The notes: generated by a model from the sequence alone, not told the origin. A DNA stretch of 64,000 nucleotides from Cellulomonas sp. JZ18 (GCF_009720485.1 NZ_CP045245.1:3348001-3412000); one strand, 5' to 3'; counted from the stretch's first letter, positions 1-9,350 are shown. Program-made: numbers and translations.

Positions 1-1
1 G

Positions 2-1480
2 CGCGCCGCGGGGCACGACGCCGAGCAGGTCGTCGACGTGCTGCTCGAGTACAGCCGCTACCCGGTCCCGCACGCGCTGCTCGTCGACGTCGCGGAGACG
101 ATGGCCCGCTACGGGCGGCTGCAGCTCGTCCAGCACCCGGTGCACGGCCTGGTCCTGCACGCGCTCGACCCGGCGGTGCTCGTCGAGGTCATGCGGTCCA
201 AGAAGACCGCGGGGCTGCTGGGCGCACGCATCGACGAGACCGACGTCGTCGTGCACGCGTCCGAGCGCGGGCACCTCAAGCAAGTGCTGCTCAAGCTCGG
301 CTGGCCGGCGGAGGACCTGGCGGGCTACGTCGACGGCGAGGCGCACCCGATCGCGCTCGCCGAGGACGGCTGGACGCTGCGGCCGTACCAGAACCAGGCG
401 GTCGAGAACTTCTGGCACGGCGGCTCGGGCGTCGTCGTCCTGCCCTGCGGCGCCGGCAAGACGCTCGTGGGCGCCGGCGCGATGGCGAAGAGCTCGACGA
501 CCACGCTCATCCTCGTCACCAACACGGTCAGCGCCCGGCAGTGGCGCGACGAGCTGGTGAAGCGCACGTCGCTCACGGAGGACGAGATCGGCGAGTACTC
601 CGGCACGCGCAAGGAGATCCGCCCCGTCACGATCGCGACCTACCAGGTGCTGACGACGAAGCGGAAGGGCGTGTACACGCACCTCGAGCTGCTCGACGCG
701 CGCGACTGGGGCCTGGTCGTCTACGACGAGGTGCACCTGCTGCCCGCACCGATCTTCCGGATGACCGCGGACCTGCAGGCACGCCGCCGGCTCGGCCTGA
801 CCGCGACGCTCGTGCGGGAGGACGGCCGCGAGGACGAGGTCTTCTCGCTCATCGGCCCCAAGCGGTTCGACGCGCCGTGGAAGGACATCGAGGCGCAGGG
901 CTACATCGCGCCCGCGGAGTGCGTCGAGGTGCGCCTGACGCTGCCCGACCACGAGCGGATGCTCTACGCGACCGCCGAGCCGGAGGAGCGGTACCGCCTG
1001 GCGGCGACGGCCGACGGCAAGCAGCGCGTCGTCGACCAGGTCGTCGCGAAGCACGCCGGTGAGCCGACCCTCGTCATCGGGCAGTACCTGGACCAGCTGC
1101 ACGAGATCGCCGAGCACATCGGCGCCGACGTCATCACCGGCGAGACGCCCGTGAAGGAGCGGCAGCGGCTGTTCGACGCGTTCCGGTCCGGGGAGATCAC
1201 CAAGCTGGTGGTGTCCAAGGTGGCGAACTTCTCGATCGACCTGCCCGAGGCGTCGGTCGCGATCCAGGTGTCGGGGTCGTTCGGCTCCCGCCAGGAGGAG
1301 GCGCAGCGCCTGGGCCGCATCATGCGCCCGAAGGCGTCCGGCAAGACGGCGCATTTCTACACGGTGGTCGCACGCGACACGGTCGACCAGGAGTTCGCGG
1401 CCCACCGTCAGCGCTTCCTGGCGGAGCAGGGGTACGCCTACACCATCGTCGACGCGGAGGACCTGGGCGTAGCGAAGTGA
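2..1480 (+). CDS. XPB/Ssl2-type DNA repair helicase, 5'-truncated by window edge
   Basis: Superfamily 2 ATP-dependent DNA helicase of the bacterial XPB family, probably acting in DNA repair. The reading frame is open from base 2, so the true start lies upstream. Numbering from the GTG at 38, a Walker A motif (LPCGAGKT) sits near residues 135-142 and the DEVH box near 230-233. Motif III (LTAT) follows at 254-257, then the XPB-typical RED motif, and motif VI (QRLGRIMRP) is near the C terminus. The N-terminal part before residue 110 is the usual XPB damage-recognition region. The last codons, encoding the end of the protein (EDLGVAK), are part of a short repeat that recurs twice downstream. Family assignment is firm; the biological substrate is inferred. 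Confidence 0.93.
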   Translation, partial: RAAGHDAEQVVDVLLEYSRYPVPHALLVDVAETMARYGRLQLVQHPVHGLVLHALDPAVLVEVMRSKKTAGLLGARIDETDVVVHASERGHLKQVLLKLGWPAEDLAGYVDGEAHPIALAEDGWTLRPYQNQAVENFWHGGSGVVVLPCGAGKTLVGAGAMAKSSTTTLILVTNTVSARQWRDELVKRTSLTEDEIGEYSGTRKEIRPVTIATYQVLTTKRKGVYTHLELLDARDWGLVVYDEVHLLPAPIFRMTADLQARRRLGLTATLVREDGREDEVFSLIGPKRFDAPWKDIEAQGYIAPAECVEVRLTLPDHERMLYATAEPEERYRLAATADGKQRVVDQVVAKHAGEPTLVIGQYLDQLHEIAEHIGADVITGETPVKERQRLFDAFRSGEITKLVVSKVANFSIDLPEASVAIQVSGSFGSRQEEAQRLGRIMRPKASGKTAHFYTVVARDTVDQEFAAHRQRFLAEQGYAYTIVDAEDLGVAK

Positions 1481-1680
1481 GCGGTGGGGGTCGCGCAGCG
1501 GCACCCGCCGATCGCTTCGCGCAGCCCAGGTCCGACCACGGGAACGGAGGACCTGGGCGTAGCGAAGTAGAGGGTGGGGGCGCGCCAGCGCACCCGCCCG
1601 GCACGGAGCGCAGCCCAGATCCGACCACGAGCACCACGGACCTGGGCGTAGCGAAGGAGAGGGTGGGGCCGCACCGGAAT
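1461..1680. repeat. Three copies of a ~90-bp repeat with internal inverted repeat
   Basis: The core ACCTGGGCGTAGCGAAG begins at 1461, 1551 and 1640, so the period is 89-90 bp. Copies 1 and 2 are followed by a near-inverted core (CTTCGCGCAGCCCAGGT at 1515-1531; a weaker partner around 1599-1619), which could fold into a long stem-loop. The third copy is cut off after its first arm. The first copy supplies the stop codon and final codons of the helicase gene. It fills the gap up to 1709; no gene is seen there. Confidence 0.8.
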
Positions 1681-1709
1681 GACGGCGCCGACGTGACGGT
1701 TGCCCCGGC

Positions 1710-2132
1710 ATGACCCTCCTGGACCCGACGACGCACCTCGGCCGGCGCGCGGCGCAGCGGCTCGGCGACGAGCAGGTGGTGTGGTTGACGACGGTCGACC
1801 CCGCCGGTGTGCCGCAGCCGACGCCGGTGTGGTTCTGGTGGACCGGCGACGAGGCGTACGTCGTGAGCCGCCCCCGGCAGGCGAAGCTGCGCAACGTGCG
1901 TGCGCACCCGACCGTCGCGCTGTCGTTCAACACCGACGCGCGTGGCGACGACGTGCAGGTCCTGACCGGGACCGCCGCGGTGGCGGACGGCCCTCTCCCC
2001 GCCGACGTGCGGGCGGCGTTCGACGCCAAGTACGCGGGCGGGCTGCGCCACCTCGGCATGACGGCCGAGGACTTCCACGCGGACTACTCGGTCGTCCTGC
2101 GCGTCACCCCGGAGCGTGTGCGCGGGTGGTGA
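1710..2132 (+). CDS. PPOX-class F420/flavin-binding protein (Rv3369-like)
   Basis: A 140-residue split-barrel protein of the pyridoxamine-phosphate-oxidase-like superfamily. The opening VWLTTVDPAGVPQPTPVWFW and the RPRQAKLRNVRAHPTVALSF segment are typical of the TIGR03667 'F420-dependent enzyme, Rv3369 family'. Members usually bind F420 or a flavin and act as small cytoplasmic reductases; the substrate is unknown. The ATG start follows the repeat block directly. It is not obviously co-transcribed with a pathway gene, so the function is by family only. Confidence 0.85.
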   Translation: MTLLDPTTHLGRRAAQRLGDEQVVWLTTVDPAGVPQPTPVWFWWTGDEAYVVSRPRQAKLRNVRAHPTVALSFNTDARGDDVQVLTGTAAVADGPLPADVRAAFDAKYAGGLRHLGMTAEDFHADYSVVLRVTPERVRGW

Positions 2133-2230
2133 CGGCGCTGGCGGCGCCTCGCGTCCCGACGCGTGTCGGTGGCTCCCGGTAGGAAGGGGGCCGCACCGCC
2201 CGCGTGCGGACGAGGGCCGAGGGGGACGCC

Positions 2231-2794
2231 ATGCGCTGGGGACCGCTGCTGACCGACCAGCTCGCCTTCTACTGGGAGACCAGCCTCTGGCCCCGGGTGC
2301 AGGGGCTGACGGACGACGAGTACCTGTGGGAGCCGGTGCCCGGCTGCTGGTCCGTGCGGCCGACGGCGGACGGGACCTGGCAGGCGGACGGCGTCGACGC
2401 GCGCGAGCCCGACCCGCCGCCCGTGACCACGCTCGCGTGGCGGCTCTCCCACGTCGCCGTCGACGTCCTCGGCACGCGCGCCGCGGCGTTCTTCGGCGAC
2501 CCTCCGGACGGCGCGGACATGTTCGACCCGCGCCTGCGTCCCACGTCGCTGCCGTCGACGGCGGCCGAGGCGCTCGTCCTGCTCGAGGCGTCCTACCGGG
2601 CCTGGCACGACGGGCTGTCTGCCTGCCACGACGACGCCCTCGCGCGCCCGCTCGGACCGCGCGGCGCGGACTTCGCCGACCAGCCGCTGGCCGCGCTGGC
2701 CCTGCACCTCCACCGCGAGACGATGCACCACGGCGGTGAGGTCGGGGTGCTGCGCGACCTGTACCGGGCCGGCCTGGGCGGCGCGGGCACCTGA
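2231..2794 (+). CDS. DinB-fold metalloprotein
   Basis: A 187-residue four-helix-bundle protein of the DinB/YfiT superfamily. The family's metal-binding histidines are visible at SHVAVDVLG and in HLHRETMHHGGEVGVLRDLY. ATG 2231 is chosen because GAGGGGGAC lies just upstream; an in-frame GTG at 2204 lacks this. DinB-fold proteins are often thiol-dependent transferases (mycothiol in actinobacteria) or stress-induced proteins of unknown role. No partner gene suggests a substrate. Confidence 0.82.
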   Translation: MRWGPLLTDQLAFYWETSLWPRVQGLTDDEYLWEPVPGCWSVRPTADGTWQADGVDAREPDPPPVTTLAWRLSHVAVDVLGTRAAAFFGDPPDGADMFDPRLRPTSLPSTAAEALVLLEASYRAWHDGLSACHDDALARPLGPRGADFADQPLAALALHLHRETMHHGGEVGVLRDLYRAGLGGAGT

Positions 2795-2892
2795 CGCCGA
2801 CGTCCGTGCACGTCACCCGGACGCTCGGGCACCGGAACCCCGGGGCCGTCCGGTCCGTTGCGACGGATGCAGGCGTGAGAAAGGATCGACAG

Positions 2893-4959
2893 GTGCGTGC
2901 GCTGCGAGGTCGGGTCGTCACCGTGGGAGCGGGGGTCGCGCTGGGCGCGACCCTGCTCGTGGCCGGGGCGGGTGCCGCGGCCGCGGTCCCGCCGCCGTCG
3001 CTGACGAGCCTGGTGACCGACGAGTCGGACGTCCTCACCCCGGGCGAGGAGCAGGAGGTCCAGGCGGCGCTCGACCAGCTGGCCGCCGAGACCGCGTACC
3101 AGCTCTACGTCGTCTACGTCCCGGAGTTCTCGAGCCCCGAGCAGGGCCAGGACTGGGCCCGGGCGACGGCGCAGGAGAGCACCCTCGGCTCGCAGGACCT
3201 GATCCTCGCCGTCGCCACCGAGACCCGGCGTGCCGGGTTCGCCCCGGAGCAGACCGGGGACCTCACGCGGGACGAGCTGCTCGCGGCCTTCGACGGCGCA
3301 CGCGACGCGCTCCGCACGGACGACTGGGCCGGCGCCGCGGTCGCCGCGGCCGAGGCCATCGAGGCCGCCGCCACCGGGGACGCGGCCGCGTCGGCCGGCT
3401 CCTCGCAGGGCGGCGGCGGAGGAGGGTTCATGACCGCACTGCTCGTCGGTCTCGTGATCATCGGCGGGATCTTCCTGCTCACGACGTTCACGCGGCGCAA
3501 CAGGAAGCCCGCGGGCGCCCCGCTGCCCGACACGGCGGGCGCGACCCGGGTCGCGGGCAGCGCCGACGAGTTCCACCAGGTGCCCACGCCCGAGCTGGAC
3601 CGCCGCTCGGCGCAGGCGCTCGTGCGGCTCGACGACGCGCTGCGCTCCTCCGACGAGGAGCTCGGCTTCGCGCAGGCGCAGTTCGGCCCGGAGGCCACGC
3701 GCGAGTTCGAGGCCGTCCTCGCCGACGGCAGGCAGCGGCTGACCGAGGCGTTCCGCCTGCGCCAGACGCTGGACGACGACATCCCCGACACCGAGGAGCA
3801 GGTCCGCTCCACGTCGGCGGCGATCCTGCGGCTGTGCCGGGAGGTCGGGCAGCGCCTGGACGAGCAGAAGGAGGCGTTCGACCGCCTGCGCGCGATCGAG
3901 GAGCGCGTGGACGACGCGCTCGACGCGCACGAGCGCGAGGCGGCGACGCTGCGTGGACGGGTCGAGCCGGCGCGCACGGCGCTGTCCGCGCTGTCGGCCC
4001 GTTACCCCGCCAGCGCGCTGGCGTCGGTCTCCGGCAACCCGGACCAGGCCGAGCGGCTGCTCGAGGAGGTCGGCAACGCGGTGGCCCAGGGCCGCGGTCT
4101 CGTCTCCGCCGGGGACCGCAGCACCGCCGTCGGGTACGCGCGCGCCGCCGAGGAGGCGCTGGGCCAGGCCCGCCGCCTGCTCGACGCGGTGGACAGCGCC
4201 GGCGAGGACCTCGCCGCGGTCGGCGCCCGCCTCGACGCGGCGGTCGCGTCGATCACGAGCGACCTGTCGGACGCGCAGCGGCTCGCGCGCGGGAACCCGC
4301 AGGTCGAGCCGCGCGCGATCGAGGCCCGCGAGGCGGTCGCGGTCGCGTCGGCGGCCCGCTCCGGCCAGGGTGACCCGATCGCCGCGCTGCGCCGCATCAC
4401 CGCCGCCGAGGCGGCGATCGACGAGGCGCTGGCCCCGATGCGTGAGCACGCCGAGCGTGCCCGGCGCGCCCAGGCGCTGCTCGACGACGTCCTCGGCCGG
4501 CTGGACTCGGCCGTGCGCGCCACGGCGGACTACGTCAGCACGCGTCGCGGCGCCGTCGGCCCGCAGGCGCGCACGCGCCTGGCCGAGGCGGACCGGCTGC
4601 GCATGCGGGCGCTCGACCAGCGCGCGACCGACCCCGAGGCCGCGCTCGCCACGGCCCAGCAGGGTGAGCAGCTCGTCGCGGAGGCGCAGCGGCTCGCGCA
4701 GATCGACGTCGAGAACGCCGAGCAGATGGCGGGCTACGGGGGCGGCTACGGTCCCGGCGGGTACGGCGGCCGCGGCTACGGCCGCCGCGGCGCCGGCGAC
4801 ATGGTGTCCGGCGTCGGCGGCATGGTGCTCGGCGGCATCCTGCTCGACTCGATCCTGCGCGGCGGCGGCGGCTTCGGTGGCGGTGGCGGCTGGGGCGGCG
4901 ACGGCGGGGGCTTCGACGGCGGCGGGTTCGGCGACGGCGGCTTCGACGGCGGCTTCTGA
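2893..4959 (+). CDS. Secreted/membrane TPM-domain protein with coiled-coil and Gly-rich tail
   Basis: A 688-residue envelope protein. The GTG at 2893 is preceded by AAAGGA; the frame stays open further upstream but without a better site. Residues 1-32 form a signal peptide (basic start, hydrophobic core, Ala-rich cleavage region). A TPM domain (SLTSLVTDESDVLTPGEEQE onward) covers about 35-160. A Gly-rich linker and one membrane helix (LLVGLVIIGGIFLL) follow near 180-200. A long Ala/Arg/Glu-rich, probably coiled-coil region comes next, then a Gly/Tyr tail like those of TPM_phosphatase proteins. The next gene is pspA, a recurrent actinobacterial pairing that suggests a role in envelope stress. 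Enzymatic activity is not established. Confidence 0.85.
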   Translation: MRALRGRVVTVGAGVALGATLLVAGAGAAAAVPPPSLTSLVTDESDVLTPGEEQEVQAALDQLAAETAYQLYVVYVPEFSSPEQGQDWARATAQESTLGSQDLILAVATETRRAGFAPEQTGDLTRDELLAAFDGARDALRTDDWAGAAVAAAEAIEAAATGDAAASAGSSQGGGGGGFMTALLVGLVIIGGIFLLTTFTRRNRKPAGAPLPDTAGATRVAGSADEFHQVPTPELDRRSAQALVRLDDALRSSDEELGFAQAQFGPEATREFEAVLADGRQRLTEAFRLRQTLDDDIPDTEEQVRSTSAAILRLCREVGQRLDEQKEAFDRLRAIEERVDDALDAHEREAATLRGRVEPARTALSALSARYPASALASVSGNPDQAERLLEEVGNAVAQGRGLVSAGDRSTAVGYARAAEEALGQARRLLDAVDSAGEDLAAVGARLDAAVASITSDLSDAQRLARGNPQVEPRAIEAREAVAVASAARSGQGDPIAALRRITAAEAAIDEALAPMREHAERARRAQALLDDVLGRLDSAVRATADYVSTRRGAVGPQARTRLAEADRLRMRALDQRATDPEAALATAQQGEQLVAEAQRLAQIDVENAEQMAGYGGGYGPGGYGGRGYGRRGAGDMVSGVGGMVLGGILLDSILRGGGGFGGGGGWGGDGGGFDGGGFGDGGFDGGF

Positions 4960-5015
4960 TGCCGCTGCGGCGTCTGGCCAGACGGTTTTCCGGTACGAAC
5001 GAGAGGCACGGGACG

Positions 5016-5780
5016 ATGACGGAGAAGCAGTCCATCTTCGGGCGGATCACGCAGCTGGCGCGGGCGAACATCAACGCCCTGCTGGACCAGGCCGAGGACC
5101 CGCAGAAGATGCTCGACCAGCTGGTGCGCGACTACACGAACTCGATCGCGGACGCCGAGAAGGCGATCGCGCAGACGATCGGCAACCTGCGCCTGGCCGA
5201 GCAGGACTACAACGAGGACGTCCGCGCCGCCCGCGAGTGGGGGCAGAAGGCGCTGGCCGCCTCGTCGGCCGCCGACCAGGCCCGCGCGCAGGGCGACACC
5301 GTCAAGGCGGACCGGTTCGACAACCTGGCCAAGGTCGCGATCGGCAAGCAGATCACCGCCGAGCAGGAGGTCCGCGACGCGGAGCCCATCATCGCCTCGC
5401 AGCGCGAGACGGTCGAAAAGCTCAAGAGCGGCCTCGCGCAGATGAAGGACAAGCTCGGCCAGCTCAAGCAGCGTCGCGACACGCTCGTCGCGCGGCAGAA
5501 GTCGGCGCAGGCGCAGCAGCAGGTGCAGCAGGCCATCGGCTCGATCAACGTCCTCGACCCGACGAGCGAGCTGGCCCGCTTCGAGGAGAAGGTGCGCCGC
5601 GAGGAGGCCATGGCGCTCGGCCAGGCGGAGATCGCGGCGTCCTCGCTGGACTCGCAGTTCGCCGAGCTCGAGTCCGCCGGTGAGCAGCTCGAGATCGAGG
5701 CGCGCCTCATGGCCCTCAAGCAGGGCTCCGCCCCGCGTCAGCTCGAGGGCACGCAGGTCACGCCCGAGATCGAGGCCTGA
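5016..5780 (+). CDS. pspA: PspA/IM30 (Vipp1) family envelope-stress protein
   Basis: A 254-residue, almost wholly helical protein of the PspA/IM30 family. It opens with the amphipathic helix typical of the family (IFGRITQLARANINALLDQA), then QKMLDQLVRDYTNSIADAEK. These ESCRT-III-like proteins assemble on the inner face of the cell membrane and limit damage to it. ATG 5016 is chosen over upstream in-frame codons because the family N terminus begins here. It lies 56 bases after the TPM gene and probably shares its transcript; a strong hairpin follows the stop. Confidence 0.93.
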   Translation: MTEKQSIFGRITQLARANINALLDQAEDPQKMLDQLVRDYTNSIADAEKAIAQTIGNLRLAEQDYNEDVRAAREWGQKALAASSAADQARAQGDTVKADRFDNLAKVAIGKQITAEQEVRDAEPIIASQRETVEKLKSGLAQMKDKLGQLKQRRDTLVARQKSAQAQQQVQQAIGSINVLDPTSELARFEEKVRREEAMALGQAEIAASSLDSQFAELESAGEQLEIEARLMALKQGSAPRQLEGTQVTPEIEA

Positions 5781-5791
5781 CCCCACGGACG

Positions 5792-5832
5792 ACGACGGGC
5801 GTGCGACCCCACCGGGGTCGCACGCCCGTCGT
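5792..5832. terminator. Bidirectional hairpin between pspA and the convergent amidotransferase gene
   Basis: A perfect 19-bp inverted repeat with a 3-base loop (ACGACGGGCGTGCGACCCC at 5792-5810, its complement at 5814-5832). It lies between two convergent genes. No T-run follows, as is common in high-GC actinobacteria. Confidence 0.8.
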
Positions 5833-5880
5833 GCGTCTCGGGCGCGACGGGTGCACGGCGGCAGCCCGTCCTGCCGGACC

Positions 5881-6689
5881 TCAGACCGGGACGCGCACCG
5901 CGGCGCGGGCGCGGACGACGCCGACGAAGCCCTCGGCGAGCGCACGGCCCGCGGCCTCCACCTCGTCGGCGCGGGCGTCGAGCTGGGCGAGCAGGGCCGC
6001 GGTGTCGACGTCGTCGTGGGCCTCGGCCCAGGCCGCCATGGTCCCGCGGCTCGCCTCGGGGTGGAACTGCACGCCCCAGGCCGAACCGATGCGGAACGCC
6101 TGGAACGGGTACGTCGAGGACGACGCGAGCCACACGGCCCCGCGCGGCAGGTCGACCACCGCGTCGGCGTGCATGCTCGGCTGCGGCGTCGTGCGGCCGC
6201 GGCCCGCCGCGAGCGCGAGGGCCGACAGGAGCGCGTCCTGCTCGGCCTCGGGCCGCCACCGCACGTCGACGACGCCGGCCTCGCGCCCGGGGGCGCCGCG
6301 ACCTCGACCTGACCGCCACGGGCCACGGCGAGGAGCTGGGCGCCGAGGCAGATGCCGAGCGCCGGCACGTCGGTGGCGCTGACGACGGCGAGCAGGGCGC
6401 GCAGGGCGGGCAGCCACGGGGCACAGCTGTCGTCGTGGGCGTTCATCTGGCCGCCGAGCACGACGAGGCCGTCGCCCACCTCGGTGGGACCGGGGACGGG
6501 GTCCCCGAGGTCGGCGCGGACGAGGTGGACGTCGACGTCCCGCAGCCAGTCGGCGAAGCGGTCGAGCGTCACGTCGGGGGAGCTCTGCACGACGGTCACG
6601 CGCGGTCGGCGCGCGTCGCGCGGGCCGTCGTCGCGGCCCTCCGCGGGACCGCCGGTGGCGAGCACGCGGTCGGTGGTGTATGCGGTCAC
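5881..6689 (-). CDS. Glutamine amidotransferase-like protein (GMP-synthase-type class I), apparent frameshift
   Basis: Class I glutamine amidotransferase (GATase1) domain protein, about 269 residues after frame correction. The N-terminal frame reads from GTG 6689 and includes the nucleophile elbow PALGICLGAQLLA. The C-terminal frame contains HPEAS (catalytic His and Glu) followed by a typical helical tail. The two parts lie in different frames that join at the GGGGG run 6289-6293; adding one base restores a single protein. GMP-synthase-like stand-alone amidotransferases usually hydrolyse gamma-glutamyl bonds of unknown substrates. The break is more likely a base-calling error than a pseudogene. 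Confidence 0.8.
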
Positions 6690-6810
6690 GCTTCCACGGT
6701 AGCCGCGTCGCCGCGCGGGACCGAAGGGCCAGGTCACATGTCCATCACGATCCCGGCGGCGCCCGGCTCGTCCCGCCGCGTCCGTTTCGGCGGACCGGCG
6801 CGTCCAGCCA

Positions 6811-6860
6811 ACTCCCAGGTTCGCCCGTCCGGTCGGCGCCTGCTCCCAGGCGCCTCCCAG
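6811..6860 (+). promoter_or_regulatory. CTCCCAG direct repeats, candidate response-regulator site
   Basis: CTCCCAG occurs at 6812, 6843 and 6854 in the 193-base gap before the response regulator gene. The last two copies are 11 bases apart, the spacing bound by tandem OmpR/PhoB-type winged-helix domains. Autoregulation is inferred; no clear -10/-35 pair was identified. Confidence 0.4.
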
Positions 6861-6882
6861 CGCGCGGCGCGAGACTGTGGCC

Positions 6883-7611
6883 ATGAGCACCACGACCGGC
6901 GGCACCGAGGCCCGTCTCCTCGTCGTCGACGACGAGCCGAACATCCGCGAGCTGCTGGCCACCTCGCTGCGGTTCGCCGGCTTCGAGGTGCACGCCGCCG
7001 CCGACGGCGGGTCCGCCCTGCGGCTCGCGCGCGACACCGACCCGGACCTCGTCGTGCTCGACGTCATGCTGCCGGACATGGACGGGTTCACCGTCACGCG
7101 CCGTCTGCGCGAGAAGGGGCAGCACGTGCCGGTGCTGTTCCTCACGGCCCGCGACGACACCGCGGACAAGGTGCAGGGCCTGACGGTCGGCGGCGACGAC
7201 TACGTGACGAAGCCGTTCAGCCTGGAGGAGGTCGTCGCGCGCATCCGGGCGATCCTGCGCCGCACCGCGCCCGACGAGGGCCTGGGCTCCTCGGTGCTGC
7301 GGTACGCCGACCTCGAGCTCGACGACGACACCCACGAGGTGCGGCGTGCCGGCCACCTGGTCGACCTGTCCCCCACCGAGTTCAAGCTGCTGCGCTACCT
7401 CATGCTCAACCCGAACCGGGTGCTGTCGAAGACGCAGATCCTCGACCACGTGTGGCAGTACGACTGGGGCGGCGACGCGAACATCGTCGAGTCCTACATC
7501 TCCTACCTGCGGCGCAAGATCGACCAGCTCACCGGGCCGGACGGCGAGCGGCTGCCGCCGCTGATCCACACGAAGCGGGGCGTGGGGTACCTGCTGCGCG
7601 AGTCGACGTGA
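6883..7611 (+). CDS. OmpR-family response regulator
   Basis: A 242-residue DNA-binding response regulator. The receiver domain (about 10-125) shows the acidic pair VVDDEPN, the phospho-acceptor Asp in LVVLDVMLPDMDGF, the switch Thr in LFLTARDD and the conserved Lys in YVTKPFS. The winged helix (about 145-240) ends with HTKRGVGYLL, typical of OmpR/PhoB. ATG 6883 is favoured; an in-frame GTG sits two codons earlier. Its stop overlaps the kinase start by 4 bases (GTGA), so the pair is translationally coupled. It resembles mycobacterial TrcR/PrrA-type regulators, but the signal is unknown. Confidence 0.93.
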   Translation: MSTTTGGTEARLLVVDDEPNIRELLATSLRFAGFEVHAAADGGSALRLARDTDPDLVVLDVMLPDMDGFTVTRRLREKGQHVPVLFLTARDDTADKVQGLTVGGDDYVTKPFSLEEVVARIRAILRRTAPDEGLGSSVLRYADLELDDDTHEVRRAGHLVDLSPTEFKLLRYLMLNPNRVLSKTQILDHVWQYDWGGDANIVESYISYLRRKIDQLTGPDGERLPPLIHTKRGVGYLLREST

Positions 7612-9350
7612 CGGCCGCCGGTGCGCCGGGCGGACCTGGTCCGCACGGGTCCGCCCCGGGCGAGGACCGCGACCCGCGCCCGGGCGCCGGCGGGACGACC
7701 TCGGCCGCGTCGACGCCCGGTGCACGACCGGCCGGCGGACCGTCCGCGGGGCCCGGCGCCCTCGCGCGCCTGCGCACCGCCTGGGCGACCGTGCCGCTCG
7801 TGCGGCGCCTGGTCGCGATCATCGTCGTGCTGCTCGGTGCGGGCCTCGTGCTCGCCGGCGCGGCGAGCACGACCCTGCTGCGCCGCACGCTCGTCGAGCA
7901 GACGGACGCGAAGCTGCGGGACGAGGGCCGCCGGCTGGCGCAGCAGACCGTCGACGCGCTGTCGGGGATGCCCGGGCTGGACGCCGTGGGCCCCTCCGAC
8001 TACTACGTGCAGGCGCGGATCGGCGCCGTCGACGTCCCGCTCATCGGCCGCGCGCCGACGCTCGCCGAGTACGGGCGCCCGCACGTGCCCGACCTGACCG
8101 TCTCGCAGGCTGCCGCCCGCGCCGGCGAGCCGTACACGGTCGCGTCCTCCCGGCCCGGGTCGCGCTGGCGCACGGTGACGTTCCCCCTCGAGGACGGCAG
8201 CGGCTACATCACGGTGGCGCTGCCGCAGCGCGACCTCGACCGCGCCGTCGTCTCGCTCTCCCGGATCCTGCTGCTGAGCGGTACCGCGATCGTCCTGCTC
8301 GGCGCCGCGACCGGCACGTGGGCGGTACGCCGCTCGCTGCGTCCGCTCGACGAGATCGAGGACACCGCCGCGGCCATCGCGGCGGGCGAGCTCTCCCGGC
8401 GCGTGCCGACCGCGCCCACGACGACCGAGGTCGGGCGGCTGGGTGCCGCGCTCAACGGCATGCTCGCCCAGATCGAGCAGGCGTTCGACGCGCGCACGAC
8501 CTCCGAGGCGCGCATGCGGCGCTTCGTCGCGGACGCGTCCCACGAGCTGCGCACGCCGCTGGCGACCATCCGCGGGTACGCGGAGCTGTACCGCATGGGC
8601 GCCACGACGACGCCGGAGCAGGTGGACGACACCATGCGCCGCATCGAGGGCTCCGCGACGCGCATGGGCTCGCTCGTGGAGGACCTGCTCGCGCTCGCGC
8701 GCCTCGACGAGGGCCGGCCGGGCCGGCTCGGGCCCGTGGACCTGACGGTGCTGGCCGCCGACGCCGTGAGCGACCTGCGTGCACTCGACCCGGAGCGGCC
8801 GGTGCGGCTGGAGACGGCCGGGTCCGGACCGGTGCTGGTGCAGGGCGACGAGGCGCGGCTGCGGCAGGTCCTGGCGAACCTCGTCGGCAACGCCGTGCAG
8901 CACACGCCGGCCGGCACGCCCGTGGAGGTGCGCGTCGGACCGGGCGAGCCGGGTGCGGACGCGCCGCGCACCGCGGTGCTCGAGGTCCGCGACCACGGGC
9001 CGGGCATCGCGCCGGAGCACGCCGCCCGGGTCTTCGAGCGCTTCTACCGCGTGGACGCCTCGCGCACGCGCGAGTCCGGTGGCTCCGGGCTGGGCATGGC
9101 GATCGTCGCCGCGATCGTGACGTCCCACGACGGGCAGGTCGGCATCTCGCAGACGCCGGGCGGCGGCACGACCGTGCACGTGGTGCTGCCCGTGGACGGC
9201 CCGGCCGGCGGCACCCCGGGCCCTGGCCGTGAGGGCGCGCGCGCCGAGGGTGCCGCCGAGGACCCGGGCGCGCGTCCGGCTCGCGGGACCACGGATGCCC
9301 TTCCGCCGTCGGACGTGGCTACGATGACGCGTCCTACGTCACCGTCGTGA
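7608..9350 (+). CDS. Sensor histidine kinase partner of the OmpR-type regulator
   Basis: A 580-residue membrane kinase. A Pro/Gly/Ala-rich cytoplasmic leader (about 1-55) precedes a first membrane helix (LVAIIVVLLGAGLVLAGA). An extracytoplasmic sensor of about 120 residues and a second helix (ILLLSGTAIVLLGAATG) follow, then HAMP and the dimerisation helix with the phospho-accepting His in DASHELRTPLATIRGYAELY. The ATPase domain shows the N box (NLVGNAVQHTP), G1 (DHGPGIAP), the F box and G2 (GGSGLGMAIV). A low-complexity tail of about 60 residues ends the protein. GTG 7608 is chosen from the 4-base overlap with the regulator gene. Confidence 0.93.
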   Translation: MTAAGAPGGPGPHGSAPGEDRDPRPGAGGTTSAASTPGARPAGGPSAGPGALARLRTAWATVPLVRRLVAIIVVLLGAGLVLAGAASTTLLRRTLVEQTDAKLRDEGRRLAQQTVDALSGMPGLDAVGPSDYYVQARIGAVDVPLIGRAPTLAEYGRPHVPDLTVSQAAARAGEPYTVASSRPGSRWRTVTFPLEDGSGYITVALPQRDLDRAVVSLSRILLLSGTAIVLLGAATGTWAVRRSLRPLDEIEDTAAAIAAGELSRRVPTAPTTTEVGRLGAALNGMLAQIEQAFDARTTSEARMRRFVADASHELRTPLATIRGYAELYRMGATTTPEQVDDTMRRIEGSATRMGSLVEDLLALARLDEGRPGRLGPVDLTVLAADAVSDLRALDPERPVRLETAGSGPVLVQGDEARLRQVLANLVGNAVQHTPAGTPVEVRVGPGEPGADAPRTAVLEVRDHGPGIAPEHAARVFERFYRVDASRTRESGGSGLGMAIVAAIVTSHDGQVGISQTPGGGTTVHVVLPVDGPAGGTPGPGREGARAEGAAEDPGARPARGTTDALPPSDVATMTRPTSPS

